Source of the DNA: JAOTZA01 sp965224065
Lineage (GTDB): Bacteria > Acidobacteriota > Thermoanaerobaculia > Multivoradales > JAHEKO01
Reading direction: 5' to 3'
Length of the DNA stretch: 61,819 nt
Assembly (NCBI GenBank): GCA_965224065.1
Contig: CBDCYF010000001.1
Span: forward strand, 1 to 61,819
Below the pieces are notes generated by a model. The model made no database searches. It had not been told where the DNA came from and saw only the letters and a list, made by a program, of their open reading frames with translations. A program made the position numbers and the translations under genes. Shown here one piece after another: positions 32,552-42,409 of this stretch (positions are counted from its first letter, which is position 1; every line of letters begins with the position of its first letter).

Positions 32552-34999
32552 ATGACGCAGAGCACAGTCGAAGGCGGCGGCTTGGCGCGGATCGCCGTGC
32601 CGCTGCCCCTGCCCGAGGCCCTGACCTACCGCGTGCCGGCCGCGCAGGCGCCCTTCGTCCGGCCGGGCTGCCGGGTGCGCGTCATGGTCGGCAAACGACG
32701 TCTCACCGGGACCGTCCTCTCCCTGACCGACGAAGAGCCCGAGGGCTTCAAGCTGAAGGACGTCGAGTCGGTCGTCGACCTCGAGCCGGTGCTGCCGCCC
32801 GAGATTCTCGAGCTGGTCGGCTTCGTCTCGGAGTACTACATGGCTCCGCCGGGGGAGGTGGTGCAGGCGATGCTGCCCTCGGCGCTGCCGGCCTGGGGGC
32901 AGAAGACGCTGCGTCTCACCGATGGGGGAGCGCTGGCGCTCCTGGCCGACCCGACCGAGCGCGAGATCGTCGAGTGGCTGCGCCAGCACGGCTCGTCGAC
33001 CTTGAGCGACCTCCACGCCGGCATCGGACAGGACGACACGACAGCGGCCGTCGAGCGGCTCGAGGCGCGCCGTCTGGTTGTCGCCGGGACACCGCCCGGT
33101 CGCGGCAGTCGCTACGCCAGGGCGGTCGAGCTCGCCAGCGGGGACCTCGAATCCCTCCTCGAAGCCTGCGGTCGCTCCGAGCCGGCGCGACGAGTGGTCG
33201 AATACCTCCATTCGATCGGGCGACCGGCGACGGAGACCGAAGCGGCGCAGGCCGCCGACTGTGGCAAGGGGGTACTCAGGCGCCTCATCGGGCTCGGTGT
33301 CCTGCGCGGCTTCACCCAGCTCGATCGCTTACCGCTCGAGCGTCACCTGGCGCGGTCTGTCGAACGGCCGAAGATCGTCCTGCGCCCCGACCAACGGCGC
33401 GCGGTGGAGAGACTCGAAGAGGCTCTCGAGAGTCGGACCTATTCGTCCTTCCTTCTCGCCGGAGTCACCGGAGCGGGCAAGACCGAGGTCTACCTGCGCC
33501 TGGTCGAGCGCGCCCTGGAGCAGGGACGGGGCAGCATCCTGCTGGTGCCCGAGATCTCGCTGGTGCCGGCCCTCGCCCGGACCGTTCGCGAGCGCTTCGG
33601 CGACCGGCTGGCGGTCCTGCACTCGGGCCTCGCCCGGGCCGAGCGCCTGCAGGAGTGGGAGCGCATCCGGTCGGGGCAGGCGCGGGTGGTTCTCGGGCCT
33701 CGGTCGGCGATCTTCGCACCGGTCGAGAACCTCGCCTTCATCGCCGTCGACGAGGAACAGGACTCTTCGTACAAGCAGGAGTCTTCGCCCCGCTACCACG
33801 GCAGGGATCTCGCCCTGGTGCGGGCGCGCGCCCAGGGTGCCGTCGCCGTGCTCATCTCGGCGACGCCGAGCCTCGAGTCGCGGCTCAACGTCGAGCGGGG
33901 CAGACTCGAGCGACTCGAGCTCACCCAGAGGGTCGGTCAGGGCAAGCTACCGGAGGGGATCCTGGTCGACCTCAGGAACGAGCCGGGACCCCGGCGGCCG
34001 GGCGAGATCACCTTCAGCCAGCGGCTGCTCGACGAGATCGAGGCGGCGCTGGCGAGAGAGCACCAGGTCATCCTGCTGCGCAACCGCCGCGGCTACGCGC
34101 CGATCCTGCTCTGCCGGGCCTGCGGCCACGACCACGGTTGTGACGACTGTGGTCTGCCCCGGACCCTCCACCAGCGGCCGCGGCGGCTGGTCTGCCACTA
34201 CTGCGGCTCGGCAGTCGAGGTGCCGGCGGATTGCGGCAAGTGCGACGAGAACGCGCTCGAGGCGGTCGGCACCGGGACCGAGAGGGTGGAGGAGCGCTTC
34301 CGGGAGCTTTTCCCCGGAGTCACGGTCGACCTGCTCGACCGCGACGCGGTGCAGCGCGTCGGCAGCACGCGTGAGATTCTCGACCGGTTCGACACCGGCG
34401 AGACGCGGGTCCTGGTCGGCACCCAGATGGTCTCCAAGGGGCACCACTTTCCCAACGTGGCGCTGACGGCGGTGCTCCATGCCGACGCCTATCTGAGCTT
34501 TCCCGACTTCCGCGCCGTCGAGCGCACCTACTCGCTGCTCACCCAGCTGGCCGGACGCGCCGGCAGGGGAGAGGTCCCCGGCAAGGTCGTGATCCAGACC
34601 TACCACCCCGAGCACTACGCGATCCGCGCCGCCCTCGAGCACGACGACGTGGCGTTCGCCGAGCAGGAGATGCACTTCCGTCGCGTCTTCCGCTATCCGC
34701 CTTACACCCGCATGACCCAGATCCTGCTGCGCGGCACCCAACGTAGCGCGGTCGAAGGGGACGCGCGCCGCCTCGCCGCACGGCTCGAGGCCGAGCTCGC
34801 CGGCGCCGGGAGCGAGGCCGGGGTCCGCATCAACGGGCCGGCTCCGGCGGCCTTCGAGCGCCTGCGCGGGAAGTGGCGATACCAGATCCTGGTCCGCAGC
34901 CTCCGCCCGGCCCTGGTTCGGTCCGCCGTCGAGCGAGCCCTCGCCGAGCGCCTGGGCTCCGAGGTCGTCCTCGACGTCGATCCCTACCAGCTGCTCTGA
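32552..34999 (+). CDS. priA: primosomal protein N' (replication-restart helicase PriA)
   Basis: Restarts stalled replication forks. The 815 residues show the N-terminal 3'-DNA-binding domain (ARIAVPLPLPEALTYRVP), Walker A GVTGAGKTEVYL (about 305-316), the DEEQ box in VDEEQDSSYKQE, eight zinc-binding Cys (CRACGHDHGCDDCG...CHYCG...CGKC, about 523-565) and helicase motifs VGTQMVSKGHHFP and QLAGRAGRGEVPG. ATG 32552 follows GCGGGGGAAACGACGG. It is slightly longer than the average PriA, owing to inserts in the winged-helix part. Confidence 0.95.
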   Translation: MTQSTVEGGGLARIAVPLPLPEALTYRVPAAQAPFVRPGCRVRVMVGKRRLTGTVLSLTDEEPEGFKLKDVESVVDLEPVLPPEILELVGFVSEYYMAPPGEVVQAMLPSALPAWGQKTLRLTDGGALALLADPTEREIVEWLRQHGSSTLSDLHAGIGQDDTTAAVERLEARRLVVAGTPPGRGSRYARAVELASGDLESLLEACGRSEPARRVVEYLHSIGRPATETEAAQAADCGKGVLRRLIGLGVLRGFTQLDRLPLERHLARSVERPKIVLRPDQRRAVERLEEALESRTYSSFLLAGVTGAGKTEVYLRLVERALEQGRGSILLVPEISLVPALARTVRERFGDRLAVLHSGLARAERLQEWERIRSGQARVVLGPRSAIFAPVENLAFIAVDEEQDSSYKQESSPRYHGRDLALVRARAQGAVAVLISATPSLESRLNVERGRLERLELTQRVGQGKLPEGILVDLRNEPGPRRPGEITFSQRLLDEIEAALAREHQVILLRNRRGYAPILLCRACGHDHGCDDCGLPRTLHQRPRRLVCHYCGSAVEVPADCGKCDENALEAVGTGTERVEERFRELFPGVTVDLLDRDAVQRVGSTREILDRFDTGETRVLVGTQMVSKGHHFPNVALTAVLHADAYLSFPDFRAVERTYSLLTQLAGRAGRGEVPGKVVIQTYHPEHYAIRAALEHDDVAFAEQEMHFRRVFRYPPYTRMTQILLRGTQRSAVEGDARRLAARLEAELAGAGSEAGVRINGPAPAAFERLRGKWRYQILVRSLRPALVRSAVERALAERLGSEVVLDVDPYQLL

Positions 35000-35047
35000 G
35001 GACGCCGGCTGATTGCCCTCGGGTCGGGCATTTGCTAGGTTGACCCG

Positions 35048-36001
35048 ATGCCGGCGTCCGAGGTTCCTTTCGACGAGCCCCTGGAGGGATTGCGCCGGCG
35101 TATCGCGGAGCTCGAGGGCTATCCGGAAGGCAGCGGCCACGAGCGCGAGCTGACCCGGCTGCGCGGCGAGCTCGAGAAGACGACCCGCAAGGTCTACGCC
35201 GGCCTGAGCCGCTGGGAGAAGACTCTGGTGGCTCGGCACTCCAGGCGTCCGCACACCCTCGACTACGTCGAGCGGCTGATGACCGACTGGGTCGAGCTCC
35301 ATGGCGACCGCCGCTTCGCCGACGACCCGGCGATCGTCACCGGGCTGGCGACCTTCCAGGGTCGCTCGGTCGTCGTCGTCGGCCACCAGAAGGGACGCAG
35401 CACCAAGCAGCGCGTCCATCGCAACTTCGGTCAGCCACGGCCCGAGGGGTACCGCAAGGCACTGCGGGTCATGAGGATGGCCGAGAAGTTCGGGCGGCCG
35501 ATCTTGAGTTTCATCGACACGCCGGGCGCCTACCCCGGCATCGGAGCCGAGGAACGGGGCCAGGCCGAGGCGATCGCCCGCAATCTCATCGAGATGGCCG
35601 GCCTCAGGGTGCCGATCATCGTGACGGTCACCGGCGAGGGGGGCAGCGGCGGCGCCCTGGCCCTCGGAGTCGGCGATCGCGTCCTCATCCTCGAGTACGG
35701 CATCTACTCGGTCATCTCTCCCGAGGGCTGCGCGGCGATCCTCTGGAAGGATCAGGACAAACGGCGCGAGGCGGCCGATGCCATGCGCATCACCGCGCCG
35801 GACCTGCACGAGCTCGGCGTCGTCGACGAGGTGATCGAAGAGCCGCTGGGTGGAGCGCATACCGATCCGGAAACGGCCTGCCAGCGCGTCGGCACCAGCA
35901 TCGCGGCCGCGCTCGAGCAGTTCGAGCGCCTCGATCCCGACGAGCTGATCCGCCGCCGGTACCAGCGCTACCGGCACCTCGGCGTCTTCATCGACGGCTG
36001 A
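35048..36001 (+). CDS. accA: acetyl-CoA carboxylase carboxyltransferase subunit alpha
   Basis: Forms malonyl-CoA with AccD at the start of fatty-acid synthesis. The 317-residue length is standard. The N-terminal helical part (LRRRIAELEGYPEGSG) and crotonase-like domain with RKALRVMRMAEKFGRPI, GEGGSGGALALGVGDRV and SVISPEGCAAILW are all conserved. It stands alone between priA and the LPS-export block; accD is not in the window. Confidence 0.95.
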   Translation: MPASEVPFDEPLEGLRRRIAELEGYPEGSGHERELTRLRGELEKTTRKVYAGLSRWEKTLVARHSRRPHTLDYVERLMTDWVELHGDRRFADDPAIVTGLATFQGRSVVVVGHQKGRSTKQRVHRNFGQPRPEGYRKALRVMRMAEKFGRPILSFIDTPGAYPGIGAEERGQAEAIARNLIEMAGLRVPIIVTVTGEGGSGGALALGVGDRVLILEYGIYSVISPEGCAAILWKDQDKRREAADAMRITAPDLHELGVVDEVIEEPLGGAHTDPETACQRVGTSIAAALEQFERLDPDELIRRRYQRYRHLGVFIDG

Positions 36002-36017
36002 GGGAAGCTCCCTCCCG

Positions 36018-38012
36018 ATGGCCCGCGGCAAGACGACCACCAAGACGCTGCGCACGCTGCGCATCGTCCTCCTTTTCGCACTCGTCGGCTTCATCGCCCT
36101 GGTGATCAGCCTCTACCGCTTCGGACGCGCCGGCATGCCCGGCGGCGAGGCCCGCCGACCGGCCGAGACCGAGGACGAGCAGCCCGCGGCCGTGATGTCC
36201 GGCCGGGGCTTCGACTACACGATCACGCAGGATGGTCAGGATCTCGCCCGCATCCGCGCCGAGCGGGTCGTGTCCGAAGAGGAGGACGAAGTCGTCCTCG
36301 AAGGGATCGACCCGATCGAGGTCTACCGAGACGACGGCGACCTCTACCGCGTCTTCGCCGACACCGGTACCTACAACCTCGATACCTCCGAGACCGTGCT
36401 GTCGGGCAACGTCCGGATCGAGGCGCCGCGTGGTCTCGAGCTCAACGCCGAGAGCCTCATCATCGGGCGTCGGGCCAACCGGGTGACCAGTCACCACCCG
36501 GTGACCTTCAAGATGGCGGGCGAGTTCGTCGGGCGCGCGCGGAGCCTGCGCGCCGACCTCAAGCGCGACGTCTTCTCGCTTCTCGACAACGTCGTCATCC
36601 AGAGCACCTCTGCCGGACGGGAGTCGGTCCGGCTCAACTGCAACCGGATCGTCTACGAGCGCAAAGACGGCCTGGTTCGCCTCCTGGGCAACGTGCGACT
36701 GCACGAGGGCGAGAGCTTCGTCTGGGCGCCGGCGATGCAGCTGGAGCTTACGGAACAAGAGGACTTGCGCCATATCTCGGCACAGGAAGGTGTCAGGGCG
36801 CTCTATCTGAGGCGCTTCGGCGAGGCCCTGGTCCGCAAGACGGAGCTCTCCGGCGACGAGCTGTCGATCGAGATGGATCCCGAGAGCGGTGAGCCTCTGG
36901 AGGGCGAGGTACGAGGCGCCGGCAGTGGCGTGGCGCGCGTCTGGACGACGGACGAGGCGAGTGTCGTCCGCTCTCTCGCCGCGCCGGTGCTGCACGGGCT
37001 CTTCACCGACGGCGAGCTCTCCTACGCCGAGGCCTACGGAACGGTGCACCTGCGCGAGACCCTCGCCTTCGACGACAGCCGCTATCTGAGGTGGGCCTGT
37101 GGCGATCGCGCGGAAGTCCATTTCCGCCCCGACGGCGAGATTCGCAAAGCGACGTTCTACGAGCGCGTCGACTTCCGGGACGGTCAGGGCATGATGCTTG
37201 CTGACCGGATCGACATGACCGGCGAGCCCTATCGGATCGTCATGAAGGGAGACCCCGCCCGAGCCGTCGGACGGCAGGGCGACCTCACCGCTCCCCGTAT
37301 CGTCCAGGAGGGCGACGAGGGCGACGTGCGTGCCCTCGACGGCGTACGCGGCGTCTTCGATGAGCAACGCGGCAAGACGGGACTCACCGTCGGTGGCGGC
37401 AAGGGACCGATCCGGGTCGCGGCGCAGACCGCCATCTGGTACCGCGACCAGGGCAACGTCGATCTCGAGAAAGCGGTGCGCGTCTGGCAGGACGAGAACC
37501 TGCTCCTGGCCGACAGGATCGAGAGCCGGTCGGACGAGAACCTGATCATCGCCCGCGGCGCGGTCAAGACGATCCTCGTTCCCGGCGAGGAGACGACGAA
37601 GACCGCGGAGGGCGAGACGGACGAGGATGCCGGCATGAGCCGGGAGCCGGTCGAGATCACCAGCGAGTGGATGGAGTACCACACCGATCGGCGCAACATC
37701 GTCTACCACGAGAACGTCGAGATCATCCAGGTGGGACGGCTCATGGTCTGCGAGGAGGCGGAGGCCCAGATGGCCGAGGAAGGCGGGCTCGAGTGGCTCG
37801 ACTGCCGGGGCAACGCCCGCATCGACGACAACGTCGCCGGCCGCTCGGTCGAGGGTGCTACGGCCCTCTACGACGTGGATCGGGGCGAGATCACCTTCCG
37901 CGGCGCCCCGGTGATCCTCATCGGAGAGAAGGGCGAGCGGCTGGAAGGACGCACACTCGTCTACGATGTGGCGACGGGCGGCGCCCGGATACGAGGCGAG
38001 AATGGACGATAG
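36018..38012 (+). CDS. LptC/LptA-like LPS-export protein
   Basis: A 664-residue protein with one N-terminal transmembrane segment (RIVLLFALVGFIALVISLY) followed by periplasmic OstA-like repeats (LSGNVRIEAPRGLELNAESL, LLGNVRLHEGESF, IVYHENVEIIQVGRLMVCEEAEA). This is much longer than LptC (about 190) or LptA (about 180). It is best read as an LptC-like anchor fused to several LptA-type beta-jellyroll units that carry LPS across the periplasm. The stop codon overlaps lptB, which supports the role. Confidence 0.8.
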   Translation: MARGKTTTKTLRTLRIVLLFALVGFIALVISLYRFGRAGMPGGEARRPAETEDEQPAAVMSGRGFDYTITQDGQDLARIRAERVVSEEEDEVVLEGIDPIEVYRDDGDLYRVFADTGTYNLDTSETVLSGNVRIEAPRGLELNAESLIIGRRANRVTSHHPVTFKMAGEFVGRARSLRADLKRDVFSLLDNVVIQSTSAGRESVRLNCNRIVYERKDGLVRLLGNVRLHEGESFVWAPAMQLELTEQEDLRHISAQEGVRALYLRRFGEALVRKTELSGDELSIEMDPESGEPLEGEVRGAGSGVARVWTTDEASVVRSLAAPVLHGLFTDGELSYAEAYGTVHLRETLAFDDSRYLRWACGDRAEVHFRPDGEIRKATFYERVDFRDGQGMMLADRIDMTGEPYRIVMKGDPARAVGRQGDLTAPRIVQEGDEGDVRALDGVRGVFDEQRGKTGLTVGGGKGPIRVAAQTAIWYRDQGNVDLEKAVRVWQDENLLLADRIESRSDENLIIARGAVKTILVPGEETTKTAEGETDEDAGMSREPVEITSEWMEYHTDRRNIVYHENVEIIQVGRLMVCEEAEAQMAEEGGLEWLDCRGNARIDDNVAGRSVEGATALYDVDRGEITFRGAPVILIGEKGERLEGRTLVYDVATGGARIRGENGR

Positions 38013-38850
38013 GCGCGACGGCACAACGCGCGTCCCCACCGCCTCGACCGGATCGTCGACACCGGAGGGCCCGTCGGCCTCCGGCGTCGAAGGAACCGGC
38101 GCCGGCCGGCGCGCCTCAGATGGAGGCATCGGGCCGCTGACCACCGAGGATCTGCGCAAGGTCTACCGCGGGCGCGCCGTGGTCAACAACGTCTCCGTTC
38201 GTGTCGAGCCCGGCGAGGTCGTCGGTCTGCTCGGTCCGAACGGAGCCGGCAAGACCACCACCTTCTACATGGTGGTCGGGCTCACACCGCCCGACGCGGG
38301 CCGGGTCTATCTGGGCGACGCCGACATCACCGCCCTGCCGATGTACCTGCGCGCCCAGCGCGGCATCAGCTACCTGCCGCAGGAGCCGTCGGTCTTCCGG
38401 CGGATGACCGTCGTGGACAACCTGCGCGCAGTCTTCGAGACTCTGTCGATGCCCCACGCCGAGCAGGAGCGCCGCGTCGAGTCGCTCATCACCACCTTCG
38501 GACTGCAGAAGGTCAGGCGGACTCAAGGGTACGCGCTCTCGGGCGGCGAGCGTCGCAGAGTGGAGATCGCGCGGGCCCTGGTGATCGATCCCCACTACAT
38601 CCTGCTCGACGAGCCGTTCGCCGGAATCGACCCCATCGCCGTGCTCGATATCCAGAAGATCGTCAAGCATCTCAAGTCGATGGGAATCGGCGTTCTGATC
38701 ACCGATCACAACGTCCGCGAGACTTTGAAGATCACCGATCGCGCCTATATCATCAACAACGGTGAGATCCTCCGCGCCGGCTCGCCCGATACGCTGTCCA
38801 ACGACCCCCAAGTAAGAAAGATCTACCTCGGCGAAGACTTCGTCCTGTAG
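38002..38850 (+). CDS. lptB: LPS export ABC transporter ATP-binding protein
   Basis: Cytoplasmic ATPase of the Lpt machine. After an unusual disordered extension of about 45 residues (Ser/Gly-rich) comes the standard LptB domain: Walker A GPNGAGKTTTFYMVVG, signature LSGGERRRVEIARAL, Walker B YILLDEPFAGIDPIAV and the H-switch in LITDHNVRETL. ATG 38002 overlaps the upstream gene. The extension could alternatively be untranslated if a later start is used, but no ATG/GTG with a good site was seen there. Confidence 0.93.
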   Translation: MDDRRDGTTRVPTASTGSSTPEGPSASGVEGTGAGRRASDGGIGPLTTEDLRKVYRGRAVVNNVSVRVEPGEVVGLLGPNGAGKTTTFYMVVGLTPPDAGRVYLGDADITALPMYLRAQRGISYLPQEPSVFRRMTVVDNLRAVFETLSMPHAEQERRVESLITTFGLQKVRRTQGYALSGGERRRVEIARALVIDPHYILLDEPFAGIDPIAVLDIQKIVKHLKSMGIGVLITDHNVRETLKITDRAYIINNGEILRAGSPDTLSNDPQVRKIYLGEDFVL

Positions 38851-38861
38851 TCCCTCTTGTC

Positions 38862-40334
38862 ATGGCCCTGGAACAAAAACTCTCTCTGAAGCTGGCGCAG
38901 AAGCTGGTGATGACGCCGTCACTCCAGCAGGCGATCAAGCTGCTCCAGATGACCCGGATGGAGCTCCAGGCGACCCTGACCAAGGAGCTGGTGGAGAACC
39001 CCGTTCTCGAGGAAGGGGACGAGACGGTCGAGACCGAGGAGGAGCGCGCCCAGGAGAAGGAGGAGGCTGCCGAGGAGCCCGTCGGCGAGGAGCTCGACCA
39101 CGCGGAGTCGATGGAGGACGTCGATCTCGAGGCCTATTTCAACGACTACATCGAGAACGGCTACGACCGCTCGATGCGCGAGATCCGCGAGGCGCCCCCG
39201 ATCGAGAACAGCCTGTCGCGCGAACCCGATCTCTACGATCATCTCCTCTTCCAGCTCCACATGACCGACGTACCGGCCCGGCAGCGGGAGCTGGCCGAGC
39301 TCATCATCGGCAACCTCGACCCCGACGGCTTCCTGGTGGCCAGCCTCGAGGAGCTCGCCGCCCTGATGGAGCAGGACCACGCCACCGACAACGGCAGCGA
39401 GTGCTCGCTGGCCGAGGTCGAGGAGGCGCTCGCCCTGGTGCGCAGCTTCGACCCTCCGGGCATCGCCTGCTGGGATCTCAGGGAGAGCTTGCTGCTCCAG
39501 CTCGACGCGCTCGAGGAGCCGCCCGACACGTTGGCACGACGCCTGGTGTCCGATCATTGGGAGGGCTTCCTCAAGCGACAGCTGCCGCAGATCGCCAGGC
39601 AGCTCGGGTGCCCTCTCGCCGATCTCGAGCCGGTCATCGAGCACATCAAGACCCTGGAGACCCGGCCCGGCCGCAAGTTCTCGACCGATCGGACGCAGTA
39701 CGTCGAGCCCGACGTGGTGATCCTCAAGGTCGGCGACGACTACGTCATCCAGCTCAACGACGACGGCATGCCGCGCCTGCGCATCAGCAAGGCGTACCGG
39801 CAGATGCTGCAGAAGATGCGCGCCGAGCGCAATCAGGCCGAGGCTCGCCAGTTCATCAAGGAGAAGATGCGCTCGGCGGTCTGGCTGATCAAGAGCCTCG
39901 ACCAGCGGCAGCGCACCATCTACAAAGTCGCCGACTCGATCATCCGGCAGCAGAGGAACTTCCTCGACCACGGCATCGACCAGCTCCGCCCGATGGTTCT
40001 GCGCGACGTCGCCGACGACATCGGAATGCACGAGTCGACGGTCAGCCGCGTGGTCTCGAACAAGTACATCCACACGCCGCGCGGCCTCTTCCCGATGAAG
40101 TTCTTCTTCCACAGCGGCATCGACCGCGACTTCGGGGGAGATATCTCGTCGCTGACCGTGAAGCGCAAGATCGAACAGCTCATCAAGACCGAGGACGCCA
40201 AACGTCCCCTGTCGGACAATGCCCTGACCAAGGCGCTCAACCGGGAGGGAATCAACATCGCGCGGCGGACCGTCGCCAAGTACCGCGACGAGCTCCAGAT
40301 CCCTTCGTCCACCGATCGCAAGCAGATCTTCTGA
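38862..40334 (+). CDS. rpoN: RNA polymerase sigma-54 factor
   Basis: A 490-residue sigma-54. Region I is Gln/Leu-rich (LSLKLAQKLVMTPSLQQAIKLLQM), region II acidic, region III has the core-binding and HTH parts (DIGMHESTVSRVVSNKYI), and the RpoN box is ARRTVAKYR close to the C terminus. It begins 12 bases after lptB, the usual gene order. It directs transcription with bacterial enhancer-binding proteins. Confidence 0.96.
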   Translation: MALEQKLSLKLAQKLVMTPSLQQAIKLLQMTRMELQATLTKELVENPVLEEGDETVETEEERAQEKEEAAEEPVGEELDHAESMEDVDLEAYFNDYIENGYDRSMREIREAPPIENSLSREPDLYDHLLFQLHMTDVPARQRELAELIIGNLDPDGFLVASLEELAALMEQDHATDNGSECSLAEVEEALALVRSFDPPGIACWDLRESLLLQLDALEEPPDTLARRLVSDHWEGFLKRQLPQIARQLGCPLADLEPVIEHIKTLETRPGRKFSTDRTQYVEPDVVILKVGDDYVIQLNDDGMPRLRISKAYRQMLQKMRAERNQAEARQFIKEKMRSAVWLIKSLDQRQRTIYKVADSIIRQQRNFLDHGIDQLRPMVLRDVADDIGMHESTVSRVVSNKYIHTPRGLFPMKFFFHSGIDRDFGGDISSLTVKRKIEQLIKTEDAKRPLSDNALTKALNREGINIARRTVAKYRDELQIPSSTDRKQIF

Positions 40335-40361
40335 ACAACGTTCCGCTCAATGGAGGAATCG

Positions 40362-40910
40362 ATGAACGTCGACTACGTAGCGCGCAACTTCGAGCACACC
40401 GATGCCATTCGCGCCTACACGGAGAAGAAGCTGGGCAAGATCCTCAGGTTCGTCGAGGAGCCCGTCGAGGTCCGCGTGACCATGGTGCAGGAGAAGCACC
40501 GGCATCTCGCCGAGGTGGCGCTGAAGCACCGCCACGGAGCGATCCAGGCCGCCGAAGAGACCGACGACATGGCCGACGCCATCAACCTGGCGATCGACAA
40601 GGTGGAGAAGCAGGCCCGAAGGGCACGCAAGAAGTTCAAGGACCAGCGCCGGCGCAAGGACCGCCGGGTCGAGGAGCCGCACTGGCCGGTGGAGGTGCTC
40701 GAGGCCGAATCGCTGAACGACTCCCAGGGTCCGCAGGTGATCCGACGTAGCGTCCTGCCGATCAAGCCGATGAGCGTCGAGGAGGCCGCGCTCCAGCTCG
40801 AGGGATCGTCGAACGACTTCGTCGTCTTCAAGGACGCGGCGAGCGACCAGGTGAGCGTGCTCTACAAGCGTCGAGACGCCAACTACGGGCTGATCTCGCC
40901 CGAGCTCTAG
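40362..40910 (+). CDS. hpf: long-form ribosome hibernation promoting factor
   Basis: Inactivates ribosomes as 100S dimers in stationary phase. The 182 residues contain an N-terminal S30AE domain (MNVDYVARNFEHTDAIRAYTEKKLGKI) and a C-terminal dimerisation domain (VIRRSVLPIKPMSVEEAALQLEGS...FVVFKDAASDQVSVLYKRRDANYGLISP). ATG 40362 follows TGGAGGAATCG; the ATG at 40350 overlaps the ribosome-binding site and is rejected. rpoN-hpf-ptsN is a classical order. Confidence 0.94.
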   Translation: MNVDYVARNFEHTDAIRAYTEKKLGKILRFVEEPVEVRVTMVQEKHRHLAEVALKHRHGAIQAAEETDDMADAINLAIDKVEKQARRARKKFKDQRRRKDRRVEEPHWPVEVLEAESLNDSQGPQVIRRSVLPIKPMSVEEAALQLEGSSNDFVVFKDAASDQVSVLYKRRDANYGLISPEL

Positions 40911-40918
40911 GTCGCCGG

Positions 40919-41386
40919 ATGCAACTCGAAGAGCTGACGCGCCCCGATCTGATCTTCGCCGATCTTCCGGGATCGGACGGGCCGGCGGTTCTTCAGGCCC
41001 TCGCCTCGAGGGCGCACGCCCGCGGGCTGGTCGACGACGCCGAGGCGCTCTACCGGCTCCTCTACGAGCGCGAGCAACTGGGCTCGACCGGACTCGGCGA
41101 CGGCGTCGCGGTACCGCACTGCAAGGTCGACGGCATCGAGGAGGTGGCCCTGGCCGTCGGTATCGCGTCGGAAGGTGTCGACTTCGCCGCCGTCGACGGT
41201 CTACCGGTGCGACTCTTCTTCCTGATCGTGTCGCCGTCCGACGATCCCGCCGCGCACCTGCAGGCACTGGCCTCGGTCTCGCGGTGGCTCAAGTCGGACG
41301 ACCACGTGCGACAGATCATCGCCCTCGACGACGAGCAGAAGGTCTACGACCTGATCTGTTCGACGACCGCCACCGCGACTCCGTAG
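40919..41386 (+). CDS. ptsN: PTS IIA component, nitrogen-regulatory type
   Basis: A 155-residue EIIA-Ntr/Fru domain. The phosphorylated His is H67 in GVAVPHCKV; flanking LLYEREQLGSTGLGDG and FFLIVSPSDDPAAHLQAL are family blocks. It accepts phosphate from HPr/EI encoded downstream and regulates rather than transports. It starts nine bases after hpf. Confidence 0.92.
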   Translation: MQLEELTRPDLIFADLPGSDGPAVLQALASRAHARGLVDDAEALYRLLYEREQLGSTGLGDGVAVPHCKVDGIEEVALAVGIASEGVDFAAVDGLPVRLFFLIVSPSDDPAAHLQALASVSRWLKSDDHVRQIIALDDEQKVYDLICSTTATATP

Positions 41387-41398
41387 GTCGAGAATCCC

Positions 41399-42409
41399 GT
41401 GAGTCAACCGCCATCGCCCGGAGACGCCGCCCCCGTTCACGTCCCGGTCGAGGAGCTCCTGGACGGAGAGCTCGCCGACCTGCGCTTCCGCGTCGTCACC
41501 GGGGAGCCCTATCTCGACCGCCAGATCCTCAACCCGCGGGTCCAGAAGCCGGGGCTCGCCTTCGCCGGCTACTACGACTACATCAAGCCGGGACGGGTTC
41601 AGATCATCGGCGAGAGCGAGACGGAGTTCCTCAGGCGGCTTCCGGACGAGGTCCGCCAGAGGCGCTTCGAGGACATCACCGCGCTCGATATCCCGGTCTT
41701 CATCATCACCAAGGGACTGCAGATCTTCCCCGAGCTCGAGGCTCTGTGTGACCAGCACCAGATCCCGGTTCTGAGCTCCGAGGCGCTGTCGTCGACGATC
41801 ATCCAGCGGGTCAGCTACTTCCTCGAGGAGCACCTGGTTCCGTCGACGAAGGTCCACGGCGTGCTGCTCGAGATCTACGGCCTGGGCGTTCTGCTCATCG
41901 GAGGTTCCGGCGTCGGCAAGAGCGAGTCGGCTCTCGACCTGGTGACGCGCGGGCACAGCCTCGTCGCCGACGACAGGGTGACACTGCGGCGCTATCCGAA
42001 CGGCGACCTGGTCGGCTCGTCGAGCGACCTGGCGCGCCATCACATGGAGCTGCGCGGCATCGGCATCGTCAACGTCGAGCACCTGTTCGGACTCGCCGCG
42101 GTCCGGGAGCGCAAGAAGCTCGATCTGGTTGTCGAGCTCGAGATCTGGGACGAGTCGATCCACTACGACCGACTCGGTCTCGACGAGAGCATATACACTA
42201 TCCTCGAAACCCCCTGCTCCTACCTGAAGATGCCGATCGCACCCGGGCGCAATACGGCGATCCTCCTCGAGATCGCGGCGCGCAACCACCTGCTGAAGCT
42301 GCAAGGCCACCACTCGGCCCGCGACTTCGCCGACGAGCTGCACCGACGCCTGGAGGCCGAGGCGCGACCGTTCGACGTCGAGTCGACGCAGCAGGATGCC
42401 GATGAGTGA
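41399..42409 (+). CDS. hprK: HPr kinase/phosphorylase
   Basis: Phosphorylates and dephosphorylates HPr on Ser46. The 336 residues comprise an N-terminal MurF-like domain, Walker A GGSGVGKSESALDL (about 167-180), DDRV and the signature ELRGIGIVNVEHLFG. The start is GTG 41399. Its substrate site is conserved in the HPr gene of the same operon. The 3' end overlaps rapZ. Confidence 0.95.
   Translation: MSQPPSPGDAAPVHVPVEELLDGELADLRFRVVTGEPYLDRQILNPRVQKPGLAFAGYYDYIKPGRVQIIGESETEFLRRLPDEVRQRRFEDITALDIPVFIITKGLQIFPELEALCDQHQIPVLSSEALSSTIIQRVSYFLEEHLVPSTKVHGVLLEIYGLGVLLIGGSGVGKSESALDLVTRGHSLVADDRVTLRRYPNGDLVGSSSDLARHHMELRGIGIVNVEHLFGLAAVRERKKLDLVVELEIWDESIHYDRLGLDESIYTILETPCSYLKMPIAPGRNTAILLEIAARNHLLKLQGHHSARDFADELHRRLEAEARPFDVESTQQDADE

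Noticed and set aside
33947..38159. Long open frames antisense to priA-accA and to the LptC/LptA gene
   Set aside because: They mirror strongly coding plus-strand genes in high-GC DNA and show no protein features of their own.
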